From positions 1,519,501 through 1,583,500 of the forward strand of contig NZ_CP060695.1 of assembly GCF_014352875.1 (NCBI RefSeq): a stretch of 64,000 bases of DNA. The letters run 5' to 3'. The stretch is from Polaribacter pectinis. GTDB lineage: Bacteria; Bacteroidota; Bacteroidia; Flavobacteriales; Flavobacteriaceae. Below the pieces are notes generated by a model, which was not told where the DNA came from, ran no database searches, and saw nothing but the letters and a program-made list of their open reading frames with translations. The stretch's first letter is position 1; each line of letters begins with the position of its first letter. This document shows positions 52,277 to 61,800 of the stretch, piece by piece. The position numbers were made by a program, and so were the translations under genes.

Positions 52277-53302
52277 ATGAAAAAACCAATTTATATTTTA
52301 GCGATAGAATCTTCTTGTGATGATACTAGTGCTTCCGTAATTTGTAATGCTAAAGTTTTAAGTAATGTAGTAGCAAACCAAGAAGTACACTCTAAATACG
52401 GTGGTGTTGTACCAGAATTAGCTTCTAGAGCACATCAACAAAACATTGTACCTGTAGTTCAACAAGCTTTAGAACAAGCTAATGTTAAAAAAGAAAACTT
52501 GTCTGCTATTGCTTTTACAAGAGGCCCAGGATTAATGGGTTCTTTATTAGTAGGTACTTCTTTTGCTAAATCTTTAGCGTTAGGTTTGCAAATTCCTTTA
52601 ATTGATGTTAACCATATGCAAGCACATATTTTAGCACATTTTATTGAAGAAGAAGGTGCTAAAATTCCACCATTTCCTTTTATTTGTTTAACCATAAGCG
52701 GTGGACATACACAGATAGTAAAAATTACCAATCATTTTGAAATGGAAATTTTAGGAGAAACTATAGATGATGCTGTTGGTGAAGCTTTCGATAAATCTGC
52801 AAAAATTTTAGGCTTACCTTATCCTGGAGGTCCATTAATTGATAAATATGCCAAATTAGGAAATCCAAAAGCATTTCCATTTACCAAGCCAAAAGTGGGT
52901 GATTTAGATTTTAGTTTCAGCGGATTAAAAACAGGTATTCTCTATTTTATTCAGAAACAGCAAAGAATAAATCCTAATTTTATTGAAGAAAACCTGAACG
53001 ATATTTGTGCTTCTATACAATATACAATTGTAGAAATTTTAATGAATAAATTAAAAAACGCTGTTAAAAAAACTGGCATTAAACATATAGCTATTGCTGG
53101 TGGAGTTTCTGCTAATTCAGAAATTAGAAATCGTTTACAATTAGCAGAAAAACATTTTGGTTGGACAACTTATATCCCTAAATTTCAATATACAACAGAC
53201 AATGCAGCAATGATAGCAATTACTGGATATTTAAAATATTTAAACAATGATTATTCTGACGTTTCAGTTACTGCAAAAGCACGATTAAAAGTTACTGAAT
53301 AA
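52277..53302 (+). CDS. tsaD: tRNA N6-adenosine threonylcarbamoyltransferase TsaD
   Basis: Transfers threonylcarbamoyl to A37 of ANN-decoding tRNAs, with TsaB and TsaE; near-universal. 341 residues from the ATG at 52277 (a TTG directly before it is ignored). ASKHA-fold blocks are visible: ILAIESSCDDTSASV, GGVVPELASRAH, the metal-binding HMQAH and nearby His (NHMQAHILAHF), ISGGHTQIV, GGPLIDKYA and the C-terminal AIAGGVSANSEIR. It is divergent from tamB. The LTA synthase-like gene follows 8 bases after its stop, suggesting co-transcription. Confidence 0.96.
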   Translation: MKKPIYILAIESSCDDTSASVICNAKVLSNVVANQEVHSKYGGVVPELASRAHQQNIVPVVQQALEQANVKKENLSAIAFTRGPGLMGSLLVGTSFAKSLALGLQIPLIDVNHMQAHILAHFIEEEGAKIPPFPFICLTISGGHTQIVKITNHFEMEILGETIDDAVGEAFDKSAKILGLPYPGGPLIDKYAKLGNPKAFPFTKPKVGDLDFSFSGLKTGILYFIQKQQRINPNFIEENLNDICASIQYTIVEILMNKLKNAVKKTGIKHIAIAGGVSANSEIRNRLQLAEKHFGWTTYIPKFQYTTDNAAMIAITGYLKYLNNDYSDVSVTAKARLKVTE

Positions 53303-53310
53303 CTCACAAA

Positions 53311-55167
53311 ATGAAGAACCTTACAAACAGACTCTTATGCTATGTTTCCTACTTTCTATTATGGGTGGGTTATTTTATTTTTGCACGATTCTTTTTTCTC
53401 CTTTTTTATTTTGATAAAACACAAGAACTAGGCTTTACAACTGCTTTAAAAACGTTTGCTTATGGTATTCGTTTAGACTTATCTTTTGCTGCTTATTTAA
53501 GTTTTATTCCGTTTTTATTAATGATATTTTCGGTATTTGTAAAATCAAAAAAAATTGAACATGTTATAAAATGGTATTCTTACATTCTATTAATTTTTAT
53601 CACCTTATTATTAATTATTGATGCAAGTTTATACCAATCTTGGGGAGTTCGTTTAGACACAAGCTTACTACCTTATTTAAATACTCCTGAATTAATGGTA
53701 GCTTCAGTTTCTACCTTTCAAATGATTTCTGGAATTATTTTTTGGGGGTTCATTTCTTATGTTTTCATAAAATTATTTTCTAAAATAATTACAAAAAAAT
53801 TAAATAATGTAAACACTGCAAATTGGATTCAAGCACCTATATTTTTAATAATAACTGCTGCTTTAATTATTCCTGTTAGAGGTGGTTTACAAACTATTCC
53901 TGTAAACCAAAGTAATGTTTATTTTTCTGATAAAATGTTTGCCAACCATGCTGCAATTAACTTTATATGGAACTTCTCTAACACACTTACCCATAAAACC
54001 GATGGTAAAAACCCTTATAAATATTTTGATGAAAAAGTAGCTAAAAACATAATTAATAAAACAAAAAATAAACTTTTAATTTCTGACACGGACAGTATTT
54101 TAAATACAACTAGACCCAATGTAATTTTAATTATTTGGGAAGGTTTAACAGCTAAAGTTGTAGGTTCTTTAGGTGGAGAACCAACAGTAACAGAAAATTT
54201 AAATAAAATTTCTAAAGAAGGAATTTTGTTCACAAATTTCTATGCAAATGGAGACAGAACTGACAAAGGAATTCCCGCTATTTTAAGTGGTTATTATCCA
54301 GCACCAGTAAAGCGAATCATGAGAATGCCAAACAAAACTAGAAGCTTGCCAATGTTACCTCAAAAAATGATTGATTTGGGTTATAAAACATCTTTTTATT
54401 ATGGTGGAGATCTAAATTTCGGGAATATGAATACTTACCTAAGAAATGCCGGAATTACAAATTTTGTGGATGGAAGTGATTTCGATAAAAAAGATTGGAA
54501 CTCTAAATGGGGTGCTCATGACCATATTTTAATGGAACGATTTGTCAAAGATTTAGCAACAGAACAAGAAGAACCTTTCTTTAAAATTGCACTAACTTTA
54601 AGCAGCCATGAACCTTATCAGTTTCCTGATGATTATAAATTTGGAAAAGATTCTGAAGATAACCTGTTTAGAAGTTCTCATACTTACACAGATAAAAGTA
54701 TTGGTAAATTCATAGAATTTGCAAAAAAACAAACTTGGTATAAAAACACCTTAATTGTTATAATGGCAGATCATGGACATAGTTCTCCCAAACATTTAGG
54801 CCCTTTTAACTCACCAAAAAGATTTAGAATACCTATGCTTTGGTTGGGAGGAGCTTTGCACAAAACAGGCATAGAAATTAGTACTATTTCTAGTCAGGTA
54901 GATTTTCCTTACACACTTTTAGACTTATTAAAAACAGATAATTCTAGTTTTACTTTCAGTAAAAATATTTTTAATACTTCTAGTGAACAATATGCGCATT
55001 ATATTTTTAACAAAGGATTTGGAACTCTTAACAAAAATGGTGTTTTTATGTACGATTATGTAAGTAAAAAACCAATTTTAGAAATTGGTAAAAACACTTC
55101 TAAATTAGATTCTTTTGGAAAGTCTATTACTCAAAATGCTTACCAAGACTTTTTAGAAAGAAAATAA
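53311..55167 (+). CDS. LTA synthase-like membrane sulfatase/phosphoglycerol transferase
   Basis: A 618-residue protein: about five membrane segments in residues 1-185, then an extracytoplasmic alkaline-phosphatase-fold domain. The metal site starts with IIWEGL, the nucleophile Thr is in YANGDRTDKGIPAILSGY, and later ligands are in KWGAHDH and IVIMADHGHSS. Lipoteichoic acid is absent in Gram-negative cells. Relatives here transfer phosphoethanolamine or phosphoglycerol to glycans or lipid A, or remain unassigned. It follows tsaD with an 8-base gap and ends before a bidirectional terminator. Its acceptor cannot be named from sequence. Confidence 0.85.
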   Translation: MKNLTNRLLCYVSYFLLWVGYFIFARFFFLLFYFDKTQELGFTTALKTFAYGIRLDLSFAAYLSFIPFLLMIFSVFVKSKKIEHVIKWYSYILLIFITLLLIIDASLYQSWGVRLDTSLLPYLNTPELMVASVSTFQMISGIIFWGFISYVFIKLFSKIITKKLNNVNTANWIQAPIFLIITAALIIPVRGGLQTIPVNQSNVYFSDKMFANHAAINFIWNFSNTLTHKTDGKNPYKYFDEKVAKNIINKTKNKLLISDTDSILNTTRPNVILIIWEGLTAKVVGSLGGEPTVTENLNKISKEGILFTNFYANGDRTDKGIPAILSGYYPAPVKRIMRMPNKTRSLPMLPQKMIDLGYKTSFYYGGDLNFGNMNTYLRNAGITNFVDGSDFDKKDWNSKWGAHDHILMERFVKDLATEQEEPFFKIALTLSSHEPYQFPDDYKFGKDSEDNLFRSSHTYTDKSIGKFIEFAKKQTWYKNTLIVIMADHGHSSPKHLGPFNSPKRFRIPMLWLGGALHKTGIEISTISSQVDFPYTLLDLLKTDNSSFTFSKNIFNTSSEQYAHYIFNKGFGTLNKNGVFMYDYVSKKPILEIGKNTSKLDSFGKSITQNAYQDFLERK

Positions 55168-55202
55168 CTTATTCTACAATTATAAATAGGTTGATTTACA
55201 AA

Positions 55203-55228
55203 AAAAATCCAGCAAAAGCTGGATTTTT
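55203..55228. terminator. Bidirectional terminator
   Basis: AAAAATCCAGC (55203-55213), AAAA loop, GCTGGATTTTT (55218-55228). It serves the LTA synthase-like gene on the plus strand and the SPFH gene on the minus strand. Confidence 0.9.
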
Positions 55229-55252
55229 AATTTATAAAAAAGTGTTTTTTTC

Positions 55253-56083
55253 TTATTGATTTCCTAAAATAATTGGTAACCCATCTTTTCCAGAACCAAT
55301 AACAATTACTTTACTGTTAGGAGATTTAGATAGCTCTAAAGTAGCGTCAATTCCTTTTTCTTGTAAAATTTTATCAGTTAAAGAAGCACTTAAAATTTTA
55401 TTTGCTATAGCTTTACCTTCTGCATCAATTTTTTGTCTTTCTGCTTCCTTCTTCGCTTTAGAAATTCTAAATTCATATTCTAAAGACTCTTGTTCTTGCT
55501 TTAATTTTGTTTCAATTGCAATTCTAATGGTAGATGGTAATTTAACATCTTCTACCAAAACACGCGTTACAGATAAATATTGATCTTTTAAAACACCTTG
55601 TACTTCTTCTAAAATTTCTTGCTCAATTACATCTCTTTTACTTGAATATAATTGCTCAGGGGTATAACGTCCTACTACACTTCTTGCTGCTGCGTTAATT
55701 GCAGGATCTAGCAATTCACGCTCGTAATCTTGCCCTTTGGTTTTAATTAGCTTTCCTAAATTTTCAAATTCTGGCTCATACCATATTGTTCCATTTACTT
55801 TTACTTCTAATCCGTTTACAGAAAGTACATTCATTTCATCTGAAATAGATTGCTGACGCACTTTTCTAACAATCATCTTGTTCCAAGGCATCATAAAATG
55901 AAAACCTTCTCCGTATGTTTTTTCAGTATCTATACCATCACCTAAAGATTCGAAAATTACACCTCCTTCTCCAGGACCAATTGTTACTGTCGCTTTTGTA
56001 AATAAAATAATTGCTGCTACTCCTAATATGATAAAAAATAATCCGCCTTTTGGAAAATTAAATTCGGGTTGTCTTGTTGCCAT
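55253..56083 (-). CDS. Prohibitin-like SPFH/Band 7 membrane protein
   Basis: A 276-residue protein with one N-terminal membrane segment (about residues 13-30) and an SPFH domain (TIGPGEGGVIFESLGDG, FHFMMPWNKMIVRKVRQQS, YTPEQLYSSKRDVIEQEI). A charged helix (LKQEQESLEYEFRISKAKKEAERQKIDAEG) and a short tail with LSASLTDKILQEKGIDATLELSKS complete the prohibitin pattern. Such proteins form large ring- or cage-like membrane assemblies, often with FtsH-type proteases. Its neighbours do not include a protease. It has its own promoter and terminator. Confidence 0.9.
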   Translation of the reverse strand: MATRQPEFNFPKGGLFFIILGVAAIILFTKATVTIGPGEGGVIFESLGDGIDTEKTYGEGFHFMMPWNKMIVRKVRQQSISDEMNVLSVNGLEVKVNGTIWYEPEFENLGKLIKTKGQDYERELLDPAINAAARSVVGRYTPEQLYSSKRDVIEQEILEEVQGVLKDQYLSVTRVLVEDVKLPSTIRIAIETKLKQEQESLEYEFRISKAKKEAERQKIDAEGKAIANKILSASLTDKILQEKGIDATLELSKSPNSKVIVIGSGKDGLPIILGNQ

Positions 56084-56106
56084 TTTCTATATTTTAAAAT
56101 TGAACT

Positions 56107-56139
56107 CAAATTTACAATTAAAGATTTACAAGGAAGCAA
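56107..56139 (-). promoter_or_regulatory. Promoter of the SPFH gene
   Basis: The minus-strand -7 TAAATTTG (complement of 56107-56114) lies 22 bases from a TTG (complement of 56137-56139). Spacing is at the long end of the consensus. Confidence 0.5.
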
Positions 56140-56168
56140 GCTTCTCTACTTTTTTTGAATCTTTAAAA

Positions 56169-58196
56169 TTAAATTTTTCCGTAATATTTTCTGATAAACC
56201 ATTCTATTGTAAATAAGCTAATTACAAAGAATAAAATCCATTTCCAATCGATTAGATTTTGTTCTTTAATTGTTGATTTTTGTGTAGTATAAAATTCCTT
56301 ATTTTCTAAAAGTAATTTTGATAAATAATCAAATTGATTCTTGTAAAACAATTTTCCATTAGCTTTTGTTGCCAAAACATCTAATTTTTGGTGATTTGCA
56401 TTTGTAAATTGTTCTTCTACTTGATATTCCGTAATTTTAAATTGTCCGTATTTATGAATATTTTGTCCATTTACAGCAACTTTGTATGCGTAATTTCCAG
56501 GTGATAAATTTTCTATTTCAACCTGATAAGAATTGCTAACTAAAGAAAAAGGAAATTTAACAACTTCTTTTGTATCTGTGTTGGTAACTGTAATTTCTAA
56601 AGTTGCTCTATCATCAAATTTGTAATTTTTATCTGTATAATAAGAAGAAATAATAATTGTTGAGTTTGCAGGATATATGTTTTTAGCATTAATTTCTAAT
56701 CGATTTCTTTTCTTGTTTGATGCTAAATACTGAATTAAATTCCCTGTAAATTCATCAAATTCTTGAAAAGAATTAGTGTTTAAAAAACTAGCAGCTCTCC
56801 ATTTCCAAATTCCTTCGCCTAATAAAATTGCCGATTTTTGATTATTCTGTTCGAAAGTTGCCAATAAAGGTTGTTGCGTTTGCACACCGTTAATATTTTG
56901 CGACAATAATAATTGTTGTTCTTTAGTAAATATAACTTCACCAAACTTGTCTTTTAATGGAGGAAATTGATTAAAACCAATATCTTTTTGTAAAAAAGTT
57001 AGAAAACCATCATTATAAATTGCTCCGTAATTTTCTGTTTGATTGATTGCCTTTTTAGTAAAACCTAGCTGTTGTTTATTTATAAAATTCCAATCTGTAT
57101 TTGCACCAGAAACTAAAAAATAATTGCTGTTTTTTTGTTTCAATTCTCCAATAACAGTATTGAATTGAGCTGTTGGTTGATACAAAATTACCAGCTGAAA
57201 ATCATTTAATTGATTTTTATATTTATCAATTAATAACACTTCTACAGAACGTTGTTTATTACTTTCTATCGCTTTTTTTAGTGCGCCAATATCTGGGTGT
57301 AAAACAGACGTTAAAATCAACACTTTTGTTTGTTCATCTATAACCTCTACCGAAAAACTTTTAGTATTGTTTTTGGTATTTTTTTCGCCTTCAATTTTTC
57401 TTATAGTGGCTGTATAAAATTGCAATCCTTCTTTTGTTGATGTTAAATTAGCAGTTATCGTTTTTGAATTTTCTGTTGGAGAAAACTGTACTTTTTGCGA
57501 AAAAACGGTTTTTCCTTTGCTAAAAATTGAAAATTGAGAGTTTACAGTTTCATTTCCATCATAGTTTAACAAAACTTCTACAGGAAACTTATTTTTTATA
57601 TAACTGTATTTATTTACGTTTAACTGACTTATTTTTAAATCTTTATACTTTATAGTGTCTCCAAAAACTACAGGATATATTTTTTGTTTAGAATTGATAA
57701 ATTCATAATCATTTCCAATGGTTTGGTTTCCATCGGATAAAAGAATAATTGGCGCAATTTTACCTTTATGCAATTCGTTTATTGATGAAATTGCATCAGA
57801 AATATTGGTTTCATTTTCTTTAAATGAAAGTGAATCTAAAACTTGTAAAGAATTTCCGAAAGTGAATTTCTTAACTTCAAACTTATCACCTAACTCTTTA
57901 TTGTTCTGAATATTAGAAATGAATTCACTTACACTTTTATCTTCTTTAAAGAAAGGAATTGATTTAGAATTATCTACCAAAACAGACAAAATGGGTTTAT
58001 TATTTTGTAATTCTGTTTTTTTAATTGTGGGATTTATCAGCAATAAAATCAATAAAAAAAGACTTAATGTTTTTAAAACAAAAAGTAAAATTGTATTTTT
58101 TGATGTGTTTTTTGCTTTATAAAAATATTGAAAAAATGCTACTGAAAGACTCAATAACAAAGCAAGTATGATGTATAAAATTGTAGTTGTTTGCAA
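56169..58196 (-). CDS. vWA-domain membrane protein
   Basis: A 675-residue protein with two N-terminal membrane segments (about 4-24 and 35-54), a von Willebrand A-like domain starting at residue 70, and a C-terminal membrane segment (ILFFVISLFTIEWFI). The MIDAS motif is VLVDNSKS (Asp75-x-Ser-x-Ser), followed by IILLSDGNQT. Proteins of this build (BatA/BatB-like or glutamine amidotransferase-like) are common in Bacteroidota and poorly understood; the large central beta-rich region probably faces the periplasm. The start is TTG (complement of 58194-58196), as no ATG lies near. It is convergent with nothing and ends close to the SPFH promoter. Confidence 0.75.
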   Translation of the reverse strand: MQTTTILYIILALLLSLSVAFFQYFYKAKNTSKNTILLFVLKTLSLFLLILLLINPTIKKTELQNNKPILSVLVDNSKSIPFFKEDKSVSEFISNIQNNKELGDKFEVKKFTFGNSLQVLDSLSFKENETNISDAISSINELHKGKIAPIILLSDGNQTIGNDYEFINSKQKIYPVVFGDTIKYKDLKISQLNVNKYSYIKNKFPVEVLLNYDGNETVNSQFSIFSKGKTVFSQKVQFSPTENSKTITANLTSTKEGLQFYTATIRKIEGEKNTKNNTKSFSVEVIDEQTKVLILTSVLHPDIGALKKAIESNKQRSVEVLLIDKYKNQLNDFQLVILYQPTAQFNTVIGELKQKNSNYFLVSGANTDWNFINKQQLGFTKKAINQTENYGAIYNDGFLTFLQKDIGFNQFPPLKDKFGEVIFTKEQQLLLSQNINGVQTQQPLLATFEQNNQKSAILLGEGIWKWRAASFLNTNSFQEFDEFTGNLIQYLASNKKRNRLEINAKNIYPANSTIIISSYYTDKNYKFDDRATLEITVTNTDTKEVVKFPFSLVSNSYQVEIENLSPGNYAYKVAVNGQNIHKYGQFKITEYQVEEQFTNANHQKLDVLATKANGKLFYKNQFDYLSKLLLENKEFYTTQKSTIKEQNLIDWKWILFFVISLFTIEWFIRKYYGKI

Positions 58197-58242
58197 CAGT
58201 ATAAATTTATTGTGAAAGATATAAATAACTATCTAAAAAAAG

Positions 58243-58274
58243 AAAACCTGCAACGTTAAATTGTTACAGGTTTT
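58243..58274 (-). terminator. fabG terminator
   Basis: AAAACCTGCAAC and GTTACAGGTTTT pair with one mismatch around GTTAAATT, with T-rich sequence beyond on the minus strand. It lies between fabG and the vWA gene. Confidence 0.7.
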
Positions 58275-58311
58275 TATAATTTATTCCATGGATTAAAATC
58301 CATTATTGAAT

Positions 58312-59052
58312 CTACATTCCACCATCTACAGACAATGTTTGTCCTGTAATGTACGCACTCATATCTGATGCTAAAAACACGCAAGCATTTGCTACATCTA
58401 TTGGCTGTCCTCCTCTTTTTAAAGGAATTCCATCTCTCCAGCTTTGCACTACTTTTTCATCTAATTTATCTGTCATTTCAGTTTCTATAAATCCAGGAGC
58501 AATTACATTACTTCTAATGTTTCTAGAACCTAACTCTAAAGCCACAGATTTAGAAAAACCAATAATACCAGCTTTAGAAGCTGCATAATTAGCTTGACCT
58601 GCATTACCGTTTAAACCAACAATAGAGCTCATGTTAATAATAGAACCACTTCTTTGTTTCATCATTGGACGAATAACTGCTTTTGTTAAGTTGAAAACAG
58701 ATTTTAAGTTTACTTCAATTACTTTATCGAAATCATCTTCAGAAATACGCATTAACAAATTATCTTTTGTAATACCTGCGTTATTTACTAAAATATCAAT
58801 AGTACCAAATTCTTTTTGAACGTCTTTTGCTAATTCTTGTGCCGCATCAAAATCTGCTGCATTCGATTGATATCCTTTTGCAGAAACTCCATAAGATTTT
58901 AATTCTTCTTCTAATGCATTTGCAGCATCTACAGAAGAGCTATAAGTAAAAGCAACATTTGCACCTTGTTTTGCAAACTCAACTGCAATACTTCTACCAA
59001 TTCCTCTTGTTGCACCAGTAATTATAGCTGATTTATTTTCTAATAATTTCAT
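58312..59052 (-). CDS. fabG: 3-Oxoacyl-ACP reductase FabG
   Basis: NADPH-dependent reduction of 3-oxoacyl-ACP in fatty acid elongation. 246 residues, short-chain dehydrogenase fold. Visible are the cofactor loop ITGATRGIGRSIA, NNAGITKDNL, the catalytic Ser in INMSSIVGLNG, the YAASKAG pair (Tyr and Lys) and PGFIETEMT. The TKDNLLMRI stretch after NNAGI is characteristic of true FabG rather than a generic dehydrogenase. It is a single-gene unit between two hairpins, with a -7 element TATATTTG just upstream. Confidence 0.93.
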   Translation of the reverse strand: MKLLENKSAIITGATRGIGRSIAVEFAKQGANVAFTYSSSVDAANALEEELKSYGVSAKGYQSNAADFDAAQELAKDVQKEFGTIDILVNNAGITKDNLLMRISEDDFDKVIEVNLKSVFNLTKAVIRPMMKQRSGSIINMSSIVGLNGNAGQANYAASKAGIIGFSKSVALELGSRNIRSNVIAPGFIETEMTDKLDEKVVQSWRDGIPLKRGGQPIDVANACVFLASDMSAYITGQTLSVDGGM

Positions 59053-59074
59053 AATGTTTTATTTAGTTGATTAT

Positions 59075-59082
59075 CAAATATA
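59075..59082 (-). promoter_or_regulatory. fabG -7 element (TATATTTG)
   Basis: An exact TAnnTTTG on the minus strand, about 23 bases before the fabG ATG. The region where a -33 would sit is occupied by the sucD terminator hairpin, and no TTG is found there. Confidence 0.5.
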
Positions 59083-59088
59083 AAAAAG

Positions 59089-59132
59089 AAATTCCCGAGA
59101 TATTGAAATTAATCCAATACAAACGGGAATTT
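59089..59132 (-). terminator. sucD terminator (nested hairpin)
   Basis: Outer arms AAATTCCCG (59089-59097) and CGGGAATTT (59124-59132) enclose a second short stem TATTG/CAATA. A TTTCTTTTTTATA stretch follows on the minus strand. Confidence 0.7.
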
Positions 59133-59160
59133 ATATATTTTAATGTTTTAAAATAATGGT

Positions 59161-60033
59161 TTATTTTAAAACTTTTGCTACCATTTCTCCAATTTTAGCT
59201 GGCGAACTCACAACGTGAACTCCATTTTCTGCTAAAATTTTCATTTTTGCTTGTGCTGTATCATCAGCACCACCCACAATTGCTCCTGCATGTCCCATTG
59301 TTCTTCCTGCTGGTGCAGTTTGTCCTGCAATAAAACCAACAACTGGCTTTCTATTTCCATCAGCTTTAATCCATTGTGCAGCTTCAGCTTCTAAATTTCC
59401 ACCAATTTCACCAATCATAACAATTGCTTCAGTTTCTGGGTCATTCATTAACAATTCTACAGCTTCTTTTGTTGTAGTTCCAATAATTGGATCTCCACCA
59501 ATACCAATTGCAGTAGTAATTCCAAAACCTTGTTTTACAACTTGGTCAGCAGCTTCGTAAGTTAAAGTTCCTGATTTAGAAACAATACCAACTCTACCTT
59601 TTTTGAAGATAAAACCTGGCATAATACCAACTTTAGCTTCATCTGGTGTAATTACACCTGGACAGTTAGGTCCAACCAATCTACAATCTTTATCAGCAAT
59701 ATAAGCTTTCACTTTTACCATATCAGCAGTAGGAATACCTTCTGTAATACAAATAATTACTTTAATTCCAGCATCTGCAGATTCCATAATTGCATCAGCA
59801 GCAAAAGCTGGTGGTACAAATATAATTGAAGTATCTGCTCCTACTTTTTCTACAGATTCTGCAACTGTATTAAAAACTGGTTTACCTAAATGTTCTTGAC
59901 CTCCTTTTCCTGGAGTTACACCACCAACAACGTTAGTTCCATAATCAATCATTTGGCCAGCGTGAAAAGTACCTTCACTACCTGTAAAACCTTGAACAAT
60001 AATTTTTGAATTTTTATTTACTAAAACACTCAT
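59161..60033 (-). CDS. sucD: Succinate-CoA ligase (ADP-forming) alpha subunit
   Basis: Alpha subunit of succinyl-CoA synthetase in the TCA cycle; carries the phosphohistidine. 290 residues. Blocks visible are [28 protein letters not shown] (CoA binding), [36 protein letters not shown] and the active-site loop [16 protein letters not shown] with the phosphorylated His. The beta subunit gene sucC is not adjacent, which is usual in flavobacteria. It follows lpxD by 61 bases and has a possible promoter of its own. Confidence 0.97.
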   Translation of the reverse strand: MSVLVNKNSKIIVQGFTGSEGTFHAGQMIDYGTNVVGGVTPGKGGQEHLGKPVFNTVAESVEKVGADTSIIFVPPAFAADAIMESADAGIKVIICITEGIPTADMVKVKAYIADKDCRLVGPNCPGVITPDEAKVGIMPGFIFKKGRVGIVSKSGTLTYEAADQVVKQGFGITTAIGIGGDPIIGTTTKEAVELLMNDPETEAIVMIGEIGGNLEAEAAQWIKADGNRKPVVGFIAGQTAPAGRTMGHAGAIVGGADDTAQAKMKILAENGVHVVSSPAKIGEMVAKVLK

Positions 60034-60058
60034 TCGTTTCTAATTTTATTTTGTTATG

Positions 60059-60066
60059 CAAAAATA
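60059..60066 (-). promoter_or_regulatory. sucD -7 element (TATTTTTG)
   Basis: An exact TAnnTTTG on the minus strand 25 bases before the sucD start. No TTG at -33 distance. It would let the TCA gene be expressed independently of the lipid A genes upstream. Confidence 0.5.
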
Positions 60067-60094
60067 GTTTATTGCTTGTTTCTAAAAAAGGAAT

Positions 60095-61021
60095 TTAGGA
60101 ATTCTTTCTGTCTTTTAAAAAGCGTTTAATTTCTGCCATTTCTTTTAATTTTTCTCTTGATTCGGATATTGGAGTTCCAAAATAACTTTTTCCTCCAGGT
60201 ACAGATTTTGTAACTCCTGTTTGCCCTAGAATTACAGCTCCTTTTCCTATTGTAATTCCGCTGTTTGTACCAACTTGTCCCCAAATTGTTACTTCGTCTT
60301 CAATAATTACGCAACCAGCAATACCTGTTTGCGATGCTATTAGGCATTTCTTACCAATTACAGTATCATGTCCAACATGCACTTGGTTGTCTATTTTTGT
60401 TCCTTCTCCAATAGTTGTATCTCCTGTAACTCCTTTATCTATAGTGCAAGAAGCTCCTAAATCTACATTATCTTTTAGTACAACTCTTCCTCCTGAAATT
60501 AGTTTATCGAAACCTGTTGATCTGTTTTTGTAATAAAAAGCATCTGCTCCTAAAACTGTATTTGCGTGAATCGTTACATTATTTCCAATTACTGAATTGT
60601 CATAAATTGTAACATTTGGGTGAATCACACAATCTTTTCCAATAGAAACATTGTTTCCAATAAATACATTTGGCTGAATTATTGTTCCTTCTCCAATAAC
60701 TGAGCTTTCAGAAATACTTACTTTTGAAGCAATAAAAGGATTAAAATGTTTTGTTATTTTATTAAAGTCTCGAAAAGGGTCATCAGAAATTAATAATGAT
60801 TTTCCTTCTGGACAAGCAACTTTTTTGTTGATTAAAACAGTTGTTGCAGCTGACTGTAATGCTTTATCGTAATATTTTGGATGGTCTACAAAAACAATAT
60901 CTCCTTTTTCTACAACATGAATTTCATTAATTCCTAAAATTTCAAAACTAGCATCACCAACAAAATCAACATTTAATAATGATGCAATTTGTTGTAAAGT
61001 TTGTGGATTTTTGAATTTCAT
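60095..61021 (-). CDS. lpxD: UDP-3-O-acylglucosamine N-acyltransferase LpxD
   Basis: Adds the N-linked hydroxyacyl chain in lipid A synthesis (third step). 308 residues, slightly short versus about 340 in E. coli. The N-terminal uridine-binding domain (LQQIASLLNVDFVGD) precedes a left-handed beta-helix made of hexapeptide repeats (SVIGEGTIIQPNVFIGNNVSIGKD and so on). The catalytic His is in QVHVGHDTVIG and the closing region SIPGGKSYFGTP-like SVPGGKSYFGTP. It lies 6 bases after the methyltransferase gene in the lpxC/fabZ-lpxA-efp run. Confidence 0.95.
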   Translation of the reverse strand: MKFKNPQTLQQIASLLNVDFVGDASFEILGINEIHVVEKGDIVFVDHPKYYDKALQSAATTVLINKKVACPEGKSLLISDDPFRDFNKITKHFNPFIASKVSISESSVIGEGTIIQPNVFIGNNVSIGKDCVIHPNVTIYDNSVIGNNVTIHANTVLGADAFYYKNRSTGFDKLISGGRVVLKDNVDLGASCTIDKGVTGDTTIGEGTKIDNQVHVGHDTVIGKKCLIASQTGIAGCVIIEDEVTIWGQVGTNSGITIGKGAVILGQTGVTKSVPGGKSYFGTPISESREKLKEMAEIKRFLKDRKNS

Positions 61022-61027
61022 AAAACC

Positions 61028-61792
61028 TTATTTTTTGCTACCATAAATAATAACTCTTGCAAAAAGAGAGTGTAAAAAAGGAATTTTAGAAAAGAATACA
61101 TCTAAATTGTAACCAAACTTATTTATCCAATTATCGTAATTTTTATCACCATAAATTTTAAGTGCAATAAAACCAAAAGCAACTGTAAAAAAGTCAAAGA
61201 AATAATGATCGAACGTAAATTTTTCTCTAATTATTTTAAAATCTTTAGAAACCAAAGCATGTTCGTCTGGTGTTCTTTCTTGAGGATTCATTTTTCTATA
61301 AATCTTATATAAAGGATTCATATTTAATGGTTCTAAAAAAACAACTTTTCCACCAGGTTTTAAAACTCTGTGTATATGTCCTATTGATTTTTCTATATCT
61401 AAATGATGTAAAATTGCTCCACCAAAAACAATATCGAAAGAGTTATCTTCGAATGTTAAATCGTTCGCATCCATTAAATGATGGTTTACTGGAAAAGATT
61501 GTTCAGAAGCATGTTTTTTACCATTTTCTAACTCCGATTCAGAAATATTAATACAGGTTAAACTTTTTGGTTTTGTATTTTTATTAAACCAAACCGCCCA
61601 TGTGTATGATCCAATTTCTAAAACATCTTGACCATTAAAATCTTCTAAAAGTTTATCAAGAATTTTCTTTTCTCTTTTGTAAGAATAAAAAAAAGCGTGT
61701 CTTCTTAATTTTTTAATCTTTGTTCTGTCAAGCTTACCTTCATTCCAGTAATCTTTTTCAGTTTGATTAATTTCTTCTCTAGTTTTAGACAT
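61028..61792 (-). CDS. Class I SAM-dependent methyltransferase-like protein with altered glycine loop
   Basis: A 254-residue protein with a methyltransferase_11-type core: motif I DVLEIGSYTWAVWF, motif II/III region NISESELENGKKHA, MDANDLTFEDNSFDIVFGGAILHHL, and post-motif HRVLKPGGKVVFLEPLNMNP. In motif I the normal glycine-rich GCGTG is replaced by GSYTW, which may weaken or change cofactor binding. The C-terminal 80 residues are aromatic and hydrophobic (FDHYFFDFFTVAFGF, FLHSLFARVIIYG), suggesting membrane association. The substrate is unknown. Its place between efp (8-base gap) and lpxD (6-base gap) is interesting: an envelope lipid or glycan target would fit. Confidence 0.78.
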   Translation of the reverse strand: MSKTREEINQTEKDYWNEGKLDRTKIKKLRRHAFFYSYKREKKILDKLLEDFNGQDVLEIGSYTWAVWFNKNTKPKSLTCINISESELENGKKHASEQSFPVNHHLMDANDLTFEDNSFDIVFGGAILHHLDIEKSIGHIHRVLKPGGKVVFLEPLNMNPLYKIYRKMNPQERTPDEHALVSKDFKIIREKFTFDHYFFDFFTVAFGFIALKIYGDKNYDNWINKFGYNLDVFFSKIPFLHSLFARVIIYGSKK

Positions 61793-61800
61793 CAGAAAAC

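Noticed and set aside
53311..55167. Lipoteichoic acid synthase implying a Gram-positive host
   Set aside because: LpxA, LpxD, LpxC/FabZ, LptD-like, TamB and T9SS features show a Gram-negative envelope; LTA-synthase-like sulfatases occur in Bacteroidota with other roles.
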